Position numbers and translations under genes: made by a program
Source of the DNA: Candidatus Moraniibacteriota bacterium
GTDB taxonomy: Bacteria; Patescibacteriota; Minisyncoccia; Moranbacterales; UBA2206
Length of the DNA stretch: 20,017 nucleotides
Direction: 5' to 3'
Assembly: GCA_027351145.1 (NCBI GenBank)
Contig: DAIEIZ010000064.1
Span: forward strand, 1-20,017
Part shown: positions 8,150-16,593 of the stretch, piece by piece
Layout of the letters: each line of letters starts with the position of its first letter
Numbering within the stretch: position 1 is the stretch's first letter
The notes under the pieces: model-generated
Seen by the model: the letters and a program-made list of their open reading frames with translations, nothing else
Told to the model about the DNA's origin: nothing
Database searches by the model: none

Positions 8150-9256
8150 CTAATGGTACTTTCCCATTCCCAAAATTCCGATAATTATTCCCATGAGCGC
8201 GGAGACCATGGTGAAAATCCAGGCGCGCATGGTGACTTTTGTTTCCGGCCAGCCGTTAGCTTCGAAGTGGTGATGAATCGGCGCGGCGAGAAATACTTTG
8301 CGATGGAAAAACTTTTTGGAAATCAGTTGAATGACGACTGAACCAGATTCCAAAACATAAACAAAAACAATAATAAATAAAACTATGGTTGAATTAGTGA
8401 GCATAGCCACTACACCCAAGGTCGCACCCAAGGAAATCGCCCCGGTATCTCCCATAAAAAATCTAGCCGGACAAATATTGAACCAGAGGAATGCCAAAAG
8501 TGCTCCGGCAATCGCAATGCAAAAAGCCGCTAAATCCATTTTATTTTGAAAAAAAGCAATAAGACCAAATGAGCTAAAAGCAATGAGCAGCACCCCCCCA
8601 TTAAGCCCATCCAGACCGTCTGTTTCGTTGGAAGAGATGGCAGAGAATAAAATAACAAACATAAACAGTGGAACATACCATAGGCCGATATTGAAATCCC
8701 CCATGGCTGGAATATGGATATGATGCCAATCTAGCTTATAATAAAACCACCAAGCACCAAGACCAGAAATCAAAAACAACCAGCCAAAACGCGAAATAAA
8801 GCGAATGCCACCACCTTTATTTTTACCAAAACCCCGCACACTAGCCAAGTCATCACAGAGCCCTAAGATTCCAGCTGAAATAAGCGCAAAGAGTGGAAGC
8901 CAGACTTCTTTGCGACTCAAAAAATCCAATCGAGCAAAAAAATTGATTCCTGACCATTTGGCAAAAATAGGAAAAAGGAAATGTGAAAGCATCACTAAAA
9001 CCAAAACAGAAAACCAGACTAAAATTCCACCCATAACCGGCGTGCCATTCTTATGCTTATGCATTTCACTGACAAAGGTTAGTTTTTCCCCATCTACGGC
9101 ATTGGTTTTTATTTTTACTCCGATTTTGTATTTATAGAGAAAATGCGTGAGCACCGGTGTCAAGAAAAAGGCCAAAAGAAAAGCCAAAAAACCAGTGGTC
9201 AAAATTTTGAGCACCCCGATTACACTAGCAAGGGTTTGTATTTGCGATAATTCCAT
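8150..9256 (-). CDS. mraY: Phospho-N-acetylmuramoyl-pentapeptide transferase (MraY)
   Basis: Integral membrane enzyme that transfers phospho-MurNAc-pentapeptide from UDP to undecaprenyl phosphate, making lipid I. From the ATG at 9256 the product is 368 residues, the normal family length. Motifs present are Asp135-Asp136 (CDDL), the NETDGLDGL loop with Asp213 and Asp216, FMGDTG with Asp270, and APIHHHFE with His328-330. The frame is open upstream to a TTG at 9358, but those 34 extra codons lie within a palindromic element, so I chose the ATG. It is the last gene of the run, after the D-Ala-D-Ala carboxypeptidase, and is followed by a terminator. Peptidoglycan synthesis is therefore present in this organism. 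Confidence 0.95.
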   Translation of the reverse strand: MELSQIQTLASVIGVLKILTTGFLAFLLAFFLTPVLTHFLYKYKIGVKIKTNAVDGEKLTFVSEMHKHKNGTPVMGGILVWFSVLVLVMLSHFLFPIFAKWSGINFFARLDFLSRKEVWLPLFALISAGILGLCDDLASVRGFGKNKGGGIRFISRFGWLFLISGLGAWWFYYKLDWHHIHIPAMGDFNIGLWYVPLFMFVILFSAISSNETDGLDGLNGGVLLIAFSSFGLIAFFQNKMDLAAFCIAIAGALLAFLWFNICPARFFMGDTGAISLGATLGVVAMLTNSTIVLFIIVFVYVLESGSVVIQLISKKFFHRKVFLAAPIHHHFEANGWPETKVTMRAWIFTMVSALMGIIIGILGMGKYH

Positions 9257-9266
9257 GTTTTTTTGA

Positions 9267-9386
9267 GAACTTATCAATTTGATTGCAGCTTGATGCGAAA
9301 ACGGATGGCGGAGTGATGCGCAATCATCGTTACGCCGAGCAAACAACGCCGTTTTCAATAAAAAAATACAACAAATTCATAAGTTC
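9267..9386. repeat. 120-bp nested palindromic element between the carboxypeptidase gene and mraY
   Basis: The outer inverted repeat is GAACTTATCAATTTG (9267-9281) against CAAATTCATAAGTTC (9372-9386), 14 of 15 positions paired. An inner pair, GAAAACGG (9297-9304) and CCGTTTTC (about 9349-9356), is nested within it, with further GC-rich complementary bits (GGCG/CGCC, GATG/CATC) near the centre. The middle is richer in GC than its surroundings. This is the shape of a REP- or MITE-like unit or a large RNA hairpin; no second copy is visible in this window. Confidence 0.55.
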
Positions 9387-9389
9387 ACA

Positions 9390-10478
9390 TTATTTCCAAG
9401 TGTAGTTATTATAAACCCAGCTCAATAAAGATTTCATATCTTCCCAACGTTGCTGATCATTGAGCAGTACCGTAATTACCTTGTGCTTGCCTGTTGGGTC
9501 AGTTGAACCCATCAGCAGCGAGTAACCAGCCAGTGGAGTAAACCCGGTCTTTCCGCCCAAACAATTCGGCAAGGTTTCCAAAAGCTTGTCGGTATTTTTC
9601 AAAATATGCATATACTTTCCGTCCGTGGAATAAAATTGTCCTTCCGGTATTTTCATTATATCCCAAATCAGATTATATTGCATGGAAGCGGCAGCGATTC
9701 TGGCGATATCATAGGCTGAAGAATAGCATTCATTTTCACGACCATCAATTTCCAACCCTGATGGTGTGCAAAAATGCGTGTCAATAAGACCCATATTCTT
9801 AGCTCTTTGATTCATTTTTTCCACAAAGGCATCAGGCGAACCGGAAATATAGATACCCAAAGATGTCGCAGCGTCATTGGCGCTATTGAGCAACATCGCT
9901 TTTAAAAGATCAATGGCATGCACTTTTTCTCCCGCATACATGCGGTTACCATTGCAAAGCACACTGGTCGGACAGCCTACTACCGTTCCATCAACATGCA
10001 AACCCTCTTTTTTGATTGTCACCTCCGCGTTCAGATCAGGAATATTTTCCACAGCGAGAATCGCCGTCATCATTTTGGTGAGTGAAGCAATTTGTGTTTG
10101 CTTTCTACCGTTATCATAATGAAGGATCGTTCCACTCTCCACATCAATCGCCACAGATGACCCGGCCCACATTTTCAAATCCTGACAATTTGTTTTTCTC
10201 TGAGGAACAAGACCGATGCTTGCCACATTAAAAGGAGAGTAATCCGCGACCTGAGTCGAAGTTGTATCGGTATTTTTTTGAGTATCATCAGCTTTAGCTG
10301 GAACAGAAACCTCCTCTCCCAAAACTTCCGCATTTTGATTGCTGGCAAAAAGTTTGTCTTTCATCCGACCAAAATCATGCGAAAAATTCCCAGAAAAAAT
10401 ACTGGGAAGCATTATGACAAATAGGATCGTGTAAATCACATTAAACATTGAGCGGTTAAATCTTAAATTAGAAGGCAA
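9390..10478 (-). CDS. D-alanyl-D-alanine carboxypeptidase (PBP5/DacA-like, peptidase S11)
   Basis: Secreted penicillin-binding enzyme that removes the terminal D-Ala from peptidoglycan stem peptides. The 362-residue product has a signal or anchor helix (about 11-29), a low-complexity Asp/Thr-rich linker (about 45-85), and the catalytic domain with all three active-site motifs: Ser132-x-x-Lys135 (ASLTK), Ser199-Ala-Asn201 (NSANDAA) and Lys310-Thr-Gly (GGKTGFT). The start is a TTG; I prefer it to the ATG ten codons later because it supplies two Arg ahead of the hydrophobic stretch, as a signal sequence needs. There is no clear C-terminal amphipathic anchor, so attachment would be N-terminal. 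It is 32 nt after scpB. Confidence 0.93.
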   Translation of the reverse strand: MPSNLRFNRSMFNVIYTILFVIMLPSIFSGNFSHDFGRMKDKLFASNQNAEVLGEEVSVPAKADDTQKNTDTTSTQVADYSPFNVASIGLVPQRKTNCQDLKMWAGSSVAIDVESGTILHYDNGRKQTQIASLTKMMTAILAVENIPDLNAEVTIKKEGLHVDGTVVGCPTSVLCNGNRMYAGEKVHAIDLLKAMLLNSANDAATSLGIYISGSPDAFVEKMNQRAKNMGLIDTHFCTPSGLEIDGRENECYSSAYDIARIAAASMQYNLIWDIMKIPEGQFYSTDGKYMHILKNTDKLLETLPNCLGGKTGFTPLAGYSLLMGSTDPTGKHKVITVLLNDQQRWEDMKSLLSWVYNNYTWK

Positions 10479-10510
10479 GACTAAATTAATAAATACTTAG
10501 AAAAACAAAC

Positions 10511-11227
10511 TCAGACTTCGGATTTTTCAGCTGAATTATTATCCTGCGCTTTTTCTTCCGATCCTGCCATAGCCTCAATTTTCCCTTGCGAGTCAGAGCT
10601 TGGCTCCGCAACTCCGTATCCAAGCTCCATTTTTTGCATTGATTTTTCTTCTGCGACACCGGCCTCATTCTTTTCCGGCTTATCATGAACCTCAATGGGT
10701 GCATTTTCTTCTGGCTTCTTATTCATTTCTTCCCAATCCGGCAACTTTTCCACGCTGTCCACGCCTAATTTTTTCAAAAAATCAAATGAAATGTTATAGA
10801 GATAGCGACGATTGTCTTTGATATTTTCCGTTCTATCAATTAGTCCGCGAATGAGGAGCGCTCGCAAAGTAAAGCTGCAATTCACGCCTCTAATCGCTTC
10901 AATTTCAACACGGGTAATCGGTCCGCGATAAGCCACAATTGACAAAACTTCCAGAGCAGCTTGGCTCAGGTTTTCTTGAATTTCACTCTTGACTAATTCA
11001 GCCACAAACTCGGCATTATCAGGATTTGAGACCATTTGGATTGTATCTTTAATTTTAATAATCCGCAACCCTCGACCGTTAGCATATTCTTCATTAAGTT
11101 TAATAATCGCTTCTTCCACCTCCGCCTCAGTCGCGTCAGTAATATTGGCCAACTTCAAAATTTTCATCGGCTCACCACTGACAAATAAAATACTTTCAAT
11201 GATTGATTTTAATTTTTCCGGATCCAT
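10511..11227 (-). CDS. scpB: Segregation and condensation protein B (ScpB)
   Basis: Partner of ScpA in the SMC chromosome-condensing complex. The 238-residue product starts with the usual ScpB segment (ESILFVSGEPM) and contains two winged-helix domains (about 1-80 and 85-165), the second with the characteristic AALEVLSIVAYRGPITRVEIEA... segment and a GLI-R core. About 65 residues of acidic, Glu/Lys/Ser-rich low-complexity tail follow, longer than in the minimal family. The ATG lies 23 nt after the scpA stop, the usual scpA-scpB pairing. Confidence 0.94.
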   Translation of the reverse strand: MDPEKLKSIIESILFVSGEPMKILKLANITDATEAEVEEAIIKLNEEYANGRGLRIIKIKDTIQMVSNPDNAEFVAELVKSEIQENLSQAALEVLSIVAYRGPITRVEIEAIRGVNCSFTLRALLIRGLIDRTENIKDNRRYLYNISFDFLKKLGVDSVEKLPDWEEMNKKPEENAPIEVHDKPEKNEAGVAEEKSMQKMELGYGVAEPSSDSQGKIEAMAGSEEKAQDNNSAEKSEV

Positions 11228-11250
11228 ATGATTATATCTATTTTTTAAAT

Positions 11251-11961
11251 TTATTCTGCTCCGCTTCGCATACTCAATTTAATATCTTGAAATAAATCCT
11301 TTTGTTCAACATGGATTATTCTCTGCTTAACCATCTCCAGCATCGCTAAAAAAGAAACGATCACGTCAACCTTATTTTTGGCTTCTGAAATTAACTCGGA
11401 AAAACAAGTTTCAAGCTTGCCCCTCAACGCTATCTCCAAATCACTAATTCGTTCTTCCAGTGTAATAATCTCTTCAACAATTTCCTCTTGAAGCACCGAA
11501 GCGACAGGAACTTCCGAAAGTACTTTTTGAAAATATTTTTTCAAATCGAATGCACTGATGCCTTCCGGAGGATAAAAAACCGACCTAATTCCCTGATAGG
11601 GCACTTTTGAAAAACAAACTCTTTGCGCGACCGCCAATTTTCCAATTCTGGCGGAAATTTCTTTGAATTTTTTATACTCCGCCAATTGATATGCCAAATC
11701 TTCAATTTCTTCCTCTTCTTCTTCGCTGAATTTTAGGATTGGCAAAAGCGCGCGTGATTTAATCAGAATCAGCTTTGCCGCCACAGACAAAAAATCCGCC
11801 AGATTTTCCAGGTGAATATTTTGATTGTCTCTGATATAATCCAGATACTGGTCCGCAACATGAGCCAAATTTAGTTCGGTAATACTCAATTTTTCTTTTT
11901 CGATTAGCTCAAGTAGCAGTTCCAATGGTCCTTCAAATTTTTCCAGCTTTACCTGATACAC
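11251..11961 (-). CDS. scpA: Segregation and condensation protein A (ScpA, kleisin)
   Basis: Kleisin subunit that bridges the SMC heads and binds ScpB. The 236-residue product opens with the standard kleisin N-terminus (FEGPLELLLELIEKEKL), continues with the helical segment that ends in KLILIKSRALLP, has an acidic Glu-rich patch about 80-90, and ends in a winged-helix region (SFLAMLEMVKQRIIHVEQ) that contacts SMC. Translation starts at a GTG, which fits the family alignment since the conserved segment begins within ten residues. An SMC gene is not in the window. Confidence 0.94.
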   Translation of the reverse strand: MYQVKLEKFEGPLELLLELIEKEKLSITELNLAHVADQYLDYIRDNQNIHLENLADFLSVAAKLILIKSRALLPILKFSEEEEEEIEDLAYQLAEYKKFKEISARIGKLAVAQRVCFSKVPYQGIRSVFYPPEGISAFDLKKYFQKVLSEVPVASVLQEEIVEEIITLEERISDLEIALRGKLETCFSELISEAKNKVDVIVSFLAMLEMVKQRIIHVEQKDLFQDIKLSMRSGAE

Positions 11962-12011
11962 AAAGTTTTATGCGTTACTATTTCAACCCTTCTATTTTAG
12001 CATCTTTCTCT

Positions 12012-13211
12012 TTAGCGCACCAGCTTTTTATTCTTTTTGAATAACTTATTTTCAACCAAATAATAGGCCGGGATTAGGGCGGAAAAAACGACTACGGCGG
12101 ATAAGATAAACATACTTGAAAGAGATAAAAACAATAGCAGCAAAAAAGAACAACTGGCAGCCAAGATATAACCGACAGGCATAGCGGTCCGAAAAAAACC
12201 AATCAGATCGACATCATTGCCATCAATACGTTTGTAAAAATAGGAGTCACGCAAAATTTCCACCATTGCCGCTCCAATTCTCGTCCCCAGCATAACCAAT
12301 GACCAAATTAATACACTGGTTGAATCGGTTAAATAGACGATGACTGTGGAAGTTGCCATAATAAAAAGAGCAAAAATTAAAAGCCTCCTTTCTCCCATTT
12401 TTTTGTCCGCCAAAAATCCCATCGGATACTGCAAAAAAACAAAAGGCATCAGCATGATAGTAAAGATAACGCCAATTCGATCCCAATCCAGACCCAGGTC
12501 CAGAAGATAAATCGGCATATAAATAATCATAAGGGCATAGAAAAATTCCAAAACGAAAGAGATATAATAAATTGCCATAACATTTTTTCGCTTGAAAACT
12601 TTTTTGAGCAACTTGACCACGGAGATATCCACACTGGGCTTCTCATTCGCATCGCGTAACGTCAAAAGAGCATAGAAAAAAACCAGGATGTTGAAAATCA
12701 GCAGAAAGGAAAAAACGCCGTAAAAGTCAAATTTTCCCAAAATTTGTGTTGAGATAAATGGACCCAGCAGAAAACCGGTGTTAAGAATGGTTAGGTGCTT
12801 ACCCCGAATTCTTCCGGATTCTTCATCGCAAGAAAAAGATTCCAAAAGCGTATCCAAACTCACCCATTCCAGCCCGGAAAAAAGCACGTAGAGCATAAGA
12901 GCGATAATACCATAAATTGACGGCGACAAGTTAGATAAAAAAATGAGTGTGATAATCTTAAGCCCCAAAATAAGCAAAAAAATGCTGGTCTTTCCCAACG
13001 CTCGTGTTAATTTATATAAATTCAAGAGAATAAAAAGTAAAATTATATAGGCGATAAAATAAAAACCTCCAACATTTTCGTTGCCAGAGGCTTGTTTGAA
13101 ATAGGTTGACATCACATAGATCAAAACGGCCTGGGAAAAACCCAGAAAAAAAGAAACGGGATTGATTGCTCTTGTTTTTTTTCGATCCAAATGCTCTTTG
13201 TGTTTTGGCAT
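12012..13211 (-). CDS. Major facilitator superfamily transporter of unknown substrate
   Basis: Polytopic membrane protein of 399 residues with about 12 hydrophobic segments in two halves, separated by a basic cytoplasmic loop near residue 195 (LKKVFKRKN). A loop with MGFLADKKMGERR between helices of the second half resembles the MFS motif A. The first-half counterpart is weak. Nothing in the sequence names the substrate. It lies 21 nt after aspS and 50 nt before scpA, so it is probably cotranscribed, but its placement there has no evident functional logic. Confidence 0.85.
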   Translation of the reverse strand: MPKHKEHLDRKKTRAINPVSFFLGFSQAVLIYVMSTYFKQASGNENVGGFYFIAYIILLFILLNLYKLTRALGKTSIFLLILGLKIITLIFLSNLSPSIYGIIALMLYVLFSGLEWVSLDTLLESFSCDEESGRIRGKHLTILNTGFLLGPFISTQILGKFDFYGVFSFLLIFNILVFFYALLTLRDANEKPSVDISVVKLLKKVFKRKNVMAIYYISFVLEFFYALMIIYMPIYLLDLGLDWDRIGVIFTIMLMPFVFLQYPMGFLADKKMGERRLLIFALFIMATSTVIVYLTDSTSVLIWSLVMLGTRIGAAMVEILRDSYFYKRIDGNDVDLIGFFRTAMPVGYILAASCSFLLLLFLSLSSMFILSAVVVFSALIPAYYLVENKLFKKNKKLVR

Positions 13212-13232
13212 GTTTTTTGTTTTTGCCTAAAT

Positions 13233-14549
13233 TTAAGGCGTAATTCTTTTCACATCCCGCGGGAAAAGAATGGCTTCTTTGACACTATCCAGGCTTAAGA
13301 TTTTTTGCACAATTCGCTCTGATCCCAACCCCCAACCACCGTGAGCCGGCATACCCAGCTTGAATATTTCCAAATAATCAGAAAAATCTTCCGGCTTTAG
13401 GCCGAATTTAATAATATTATTTTTTAACTGTTCATAGTGATGAATTCTCTGCCCGCCACTGGCAATTTCCACGCCCTTAAAAATCAAGTCGAAAGTTTCC
13501 GTAAATTGGCCATCTTCACTTGGCATTGAATAGAATGGCCGCACGCTAACAGGATAGTGAGTTAAAAAGACAAAATCAGAACCATGGGTCTTTTTTGCCC
13601 ATTCGCAAATCAGACGCTCTCCCTCCGGATCAATGTCAATATCCTCGGATTTCTTGCCATACTCTTTTTCCAAAATTTCCAACGCTTCAGTGAGGCGTAT
13701 GCGTGGAAATTTTTCCGGCACCAAAATTTCCCCTGAATATTCCACCAACTCCTCCTTGCAATTCTGGGAAATATCCGAAGATATGCGCCTCATCACAAAT
13801 TCCAGCTGATCCATTACATCGGAAAAGCTATCAATAAATCCCATCTCGGCATCAAGCATGATAATTTCATTAACATGACGAGTGGTGAAGTGCGGTTCGG
13901 CACGGAAAACTGACCCAACCTCAAAAACCCTTTCAAATGCGCCAACCCCGGCTTGCTTATAAAACTGCGGGCTTTGGGCAAGATAGGCATCACGATCAAA
14001 ATATCTTATCTTGAAAAAATTAGCCCCGCCCTCAGTCGCCGCACTAACAATTTTTGGTGTCTTAATTTCTCTAAATTGCCTCTCTCTCATCGCGTCACCA
14101 TATGATTTCAAAAGCTCCGCATAGACCTTGAAAATGTCATTAATTTTTTTGTTACGCAAAACGAGATTACGATTGTCAAGAAGGGTGTTAAGATTAACAT
14201 CTAGCTCATTTTTCGCCACATCGAACGGCAATTCTGCTTCCACCCTGGAAATGACAGTTATTTTTGCCGCTTCCAGTTCAATTTTTCCCACCCTGTCTTC
14301 CTTGCTTTGACCGCCCGGACGCTCCTTGACCAGCCCTTCGATTTCCACCACAAACTCACTGCGCACATCTTTAGCATTTTGATAGGCGCTTTCCTTGTCG
14401 GGAATAACCACCACCTGTACCACGCCGGTGCGATCACGAAGATCAATAAAAATCAATTTTCCATGATCCCGTCTGGAATTGACCCAGCCAGCCAGTTTCA
14501 CATATTGTCCAATCATTCTTGGCGCGTCTGAAATAAGTGTTCTTTCCAT
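13233..14549 (-). CDS. aspS: Aspartate-tRNA ligase, short archaeal-type, probably non-discriminating (Asp/Asn)
   Basis: Class II aminoacyl-tRNA synthetase. At 438 residues it lacks the inserted GAD domain that makes ordinary bacterial AspRS nearly 600 long, so it belongs to the archaeal/eukaryotic-type group. The N-terminal OB-fold anticodon domain (about 1-100) has GWVNSRRDHG; the His at 29 aligns with His31 of non-discriminating Pseudomonas AspRS. The catalytic core has QSPQFYKQ (192-199), motif 2 FRAEPHFTTRHVNE with Arg216 and motif 3 GLGSER (407-412). A non-discriminating enzyme would charge tRNA-Asn with Asp for later amidation by GatCAB, which is not in this window. The start is 14 nt after the response regulator. 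Confidence 0.93.
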   Translation of the reverse strand: MERTLISDAPRMIGQYVKLAGWVNSRRDHGKLIFIDLRDRTGVVQVVVIPDKESAYQNAKDVRSEFVVEIEGLVKERPGGQSKEDRVGKIELEAAKITVISRVEAELPFDVAKNELDVNLNTLLDNRNLVLRNKKINDIFKVYAELLKSYGDAMRERQFREIKTPKIVSAATEGGANFFKIRYFDRDAYLAQSPQFYKQAGVGAFERVFEVGSVFRAEPHFTTRHVNEIIMLDAEMGFIDSFSDVMDQLEFVMRRISSDISQNCKEELVEYSGEILVPEKFPRIRLTEALEILEKEYGKKSEDIDIDPEGERLICEWAKKTHGSDFVFLTHYPVSVRPFYSMPSEDGQFTETFDLIFKGVEIASGGQRIHHYEQLKNNIIKFGLKPEDFSDYLEIFKLGMPAHGGWGLGSERIVQKILSLDSVKEAILFPRDVKRITP

Positions 14550-14563
14550 AAAATAATATAAAT

Positions 14564-14938
14564 TTATCCACCAATGCCAGTTAATCTTTTAATTTCCCCT
14601 AGCATTTCGCTGGGAGTATATTGCGATTTGACGATAAAGCCATTCGCCCCAAGCTTCATAGCCTTTTCATAATCAGCTTGCTGACTCAAATTACTTGAAA
14701 CGATAATTTTTATATTTTGGTCATATCTGCCATTTCTCAATTCTTCAATTACCGCAAACCCGTCTATTTTAGGGATTAAAAGATCAAGAAGAATGATATC
14801 CACTTTTTCTTTTTTTACAATTTCCAATACCTGATCGCCGGAAAAAGCAGTCAAAACCTCAAAGCCTTTTTCCTTAAATTTCCTCTCATAAATCTCAGAA
14901 ATCATTAAATCATCCTCGGCAATAAGCACTTTTGTCAT
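14564..14938 (-). CDS. Single-domain response regulator (CheY-like receiver)
   Basis: Receiver domain of 124 residues with no output domain. It has the acidic pair Asp9-Asp10, phosphoacceptor Asp52 (LLDLLIP), the switch Ser near 82 (IIVSSN) and the conserved Lys104 (FIVKS). It must act by protein contact or in a phosphorelay. No histidine kinase lies in the window. It is the first gene after a good promoter and is 14 nt from aspS, so it may be cotranscribed with the translation, segregation and cell-wall genes downstream. Confidence 0.93.
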   Translation of the reverse strand: MTKVLIAEDDLMISEIYERKFKEKGFEVLTAFSGDQVLEIVKKEKVDIILLDLLIPKIDGFAVIEELRNGRYDQNIKIIVSSNLSQQADYEKAMKLGANGFIVKSQYTPSEMLGEIKRLTGIGG

Positions 14939-14962
14939 ATTTATTTTAAGCGTTTTTAAATC

Positions 14963-14976
14963 GGCACATTCGTGCC
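14963..14976 (-). other. Small hairpin in the response-regulator leader
   Basis: GGCAC-ATTC-GTGCC is a 5-bp GC-rich stem with a 4-nt loop lying between the predicted transcription start and the ATG. It could be a protein-binding dyad or a leader hairpin; five base pairs is weak evidence. Confidence 0.3.
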
Positions 14977-14994
14977 ATAATTAGTTACTTCTGA

Positions 14995-15022
14995 ATTATA
15001 GCGGAATGATAAAAAAAATCAA
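14995..15022 (-). promoter_or_regulatory. Promoter for the response regulator-aspS run
   Basis: The minus strand shows a perfect -10 TATAAT (14995-15000) and TTGATT (15017-15022) 16 bp upstream. The predicted start near 14988 gives a leader of about 50 nt. The rest of the 226-nt gap (14939-15164) is A/T-rich and shows no gene or convincing terminator for mltG. Confidence 0.6.
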
Positions 15023-15164
15023 ATTCATACAGCAAAAAAATGATGCCACCGTTGAACATACGCCAAGGTATTATATTTTGAGATATTAAGGCTATTTTAA
15101 ACCCTATTTGCCATATCCCACAATACCCCGAAAAAACAGTTCGCCCAAGCATTGCGATTGGTAT

Positions 15165-16142
15165 TTATTTCAGATACTTCTCAATATTTGCCTTATGCTC
15201 CTCTAGAGTTATCGCACAGTGAATCCGACGATTACTGTCATGGAGATAGTATAAACAATCAGTTTGAGCAGGATGCAAAACAGCTTCAATTGCATTTATT
15301 CCGGGGTTATCAATCGGAGTCGGAGGCAACCATTTGTTTTCATAGGTATTGTAGGGCGAATCGATATTTTTAATATCAACTGCCGTAATTGGCGCCCACC
15401 AACCATTACCGGTATTTCCACGGGCATATTGAACAGTCGCATCAATTTCCAAATTCATATTTTGATTGAGTCTATTCCAAAGTATTCCAGAGATGAGTGG
15501 CATATCACCTTCTCCGCCCGCTTCTCGCTGAATGATTGAAGCTAACTTAAGCCCGGTTGTCCATTTAATATTCTGCTGGGCAAACTGAGTGGTATATGGA
15601 GCAAACTGTTCATCGAAACGCCTAGTCATTCGCTTAGCCATATCCAATCCGCTTTCGCCGACTGGGATCAGATAAGTATCGGGAAAATATGTTCCTTCTA
15701 TATAATCAATATTCATTTTTGTGTAGACTGTATTCCATTTATTAAGCTCTTCATCGCTCCAACCAAAAGTTTTCTGAAGCAATTCTCCGATTTGTTCCTT
15801 TCGCCAGCCCTCAGGAATCACCACCCATTTCATATCAGGAGTAGAAGTGAGTTTAGTGGTAATTTGCCACGCACTCATATTTTTTGAAACATTGTAACCG
15901 CCAAACAATATTTGCTTATGCCTGAAAAACAAAACTATTTCAAGAGCTATTTCATTTCTTATTAAGCCTTGAGCTTTTAGCCTACCCAATGCCTGAGCTT
16001 CAGTTTGACTTCGATTAACAATAAAAACTGCTTTCTCTTCCTTAATTTGGGGCGCGCTAAAAAACAAACGATTCACAAAAATCAGGCCGACAATAACAAT
16101 TGCGACCGTCCCAAAAGTGATCCCGATTTTCTTTTTGTTCAT
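15165..16142 (-). CDS. mltG: Endolytic murein transglycosylase MltG (YceG-like)
   Basis: Membrane-anchored enzyme that cuts nascent glycan strands and is thought to set their length. The 325-residue product has an N-terminal helix (about 7-28), a LysM-like region (about 35-100), and the YceG catalytic domain: PEGWRKEQI (110-118), EGTYFPDTY (149-157), ASIIQREAGGEGD with the catalytic Glu207, NRL-LEIDATVQY, and the PPTPIDNPG signature (273-281) followed by AIEAVLHPA. The ATG gives a normal lysine-rich N-terminus before the helix. It joins mraY and the carboxypeptidase as evidence for a peptidoglycan wall. Upstream is a DUF134 gene after a 175-nt gap. Confidence 0.95.
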   Translation of the reverse strand: MNKKKIGITFGTVAIVIVGLIFVNRLFFSAPQIKEEKAVFIVNRSQTEAQALGRLKAQGLIRNEIALEIVLFFRHKQILFGGYNVSKNMSAWQITTKLTSTPDMKWVVIPEGWRKEQIGELLQKTFGWSDEELNKWNTVYTKMNIDYIEGTYFPDTYLIPVGESGLDMAKRMTRRFDEQFAPYTTQFAQQNIKWTTGLKLASIIQREAGGEGDMPLISGILWNRLNQNMNLEIDATVQYARGNTGNGWWAPITAVDIKNIDSPYNTYENKWLPPTPIDNPGINAIEAVLHPAQTDCLYYLHDSNRRIHCAITLEEHKANIEKYLK

Positions 16143-16159
16143 ATATTAAAATCGCGACT

Positions 16160-16279
16160 TTAACAAATTTTAAACAGCCATTCCGCCACTTGCCCATCAA
16201 ATTCAGCTTCGCTTTCTTCAGATTTAATCCCCATTACTCTGGCAATGCCATCTTTACGCTGAGCGGAAGAAATTAACAA
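16160..16279 (-). CDS. Possible 39-residue small protein or gene remnant
   Basis: An open frame from a TTG at 16279 to a TAA at 16160 gives a hydrophilic, balanced peptide (it ends EFDGQVAEWLFKIC) with coding-like amino acid use. There is no ATG and no Shine-Dalgarno sequence, and a stop lies three codons upstream of the TTG. It fills most of the gap between DUF134 and mltG. It could be a real small protein, the 3' end of a decayed gene, or chance. I do not recognise it. Confidence 0.25.
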   Translation of the reverse strand: MLISSAQRKDGIARVMGIKSEESEAEFDGQVAEWLFKIC

Positions 16280-16317
16280 TGCAGTTTATCTAAATTTATT
16301 CATAAATTGGTTTTGGC

Positions 16318-16593
16318 TCATTCTTCAATTTTGAGCACTTGACCTTTGACCAGCGCTTCAGCGATTTTGCTTCTCGCTGAAGTGATGATCCGCTGGAAAG
16401 TGCTTTGTGATGTATTCATCTTCTCGGCCGCTTCAGTCTGCTCCAGGCCATCAAAATCTTTAAGTTTCACAGCCTCCATCTCTTCTTTAGTAAGGATTAC
16501 TTCATTTAATTGGCGCATTGGCATGCCTTGCGGTTTAAAATAGTGGGTCCTTGGCTTGAAGCGAAGACGTCGACAAAGTTTTGGTCTGGTCAT
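16318..16593 (-). CDS. DUF134 (UPF0251) family helix-turn-helix protein
   Basis: Small 91-residue DNA-binding-type protein. The N-terminus has the family opening (RPKLCRRLRF) and a basic segment ending FKPQGMPMRQL; residues about 40-85 form a sigma70 region-4-like HTH (EEMEAVKLKDFDGLEQTEAAEKMNTSQSTFQRII). The family is widespread and its targets are mostly unknown. It is followed 175 nt later by mltG and preceded by a 200-nt non-coding stretch (16594-16794) that holds the rsgA 3' hairpin at its far end and little else I can name. Confidence 0.85.
   Translation of the reverse strand: MTRPKLCRRLRFKPRTHYFKPQGMPMRQLNEVILTKEEMEAVKLKDFDGLEQTEAAEKMNTSQSTFQRIITSARSKIAEALVKGQVLKIEE

Noticed and set aside
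9257..9358. Longer mraY start at TTG 9358 (402 residues)
   Set aside because: The extra codons lie inside the palindromic element and lengthen MraY beyond its usual size; the ATG at 9256 gives a normal 368-residue protein.
14939..15164. Search for a terminator after mltG
   Set aside because: Several short GGC/GCC matches occur, but none forms a stem longer than 4 bp next to a T run on the minus strand.
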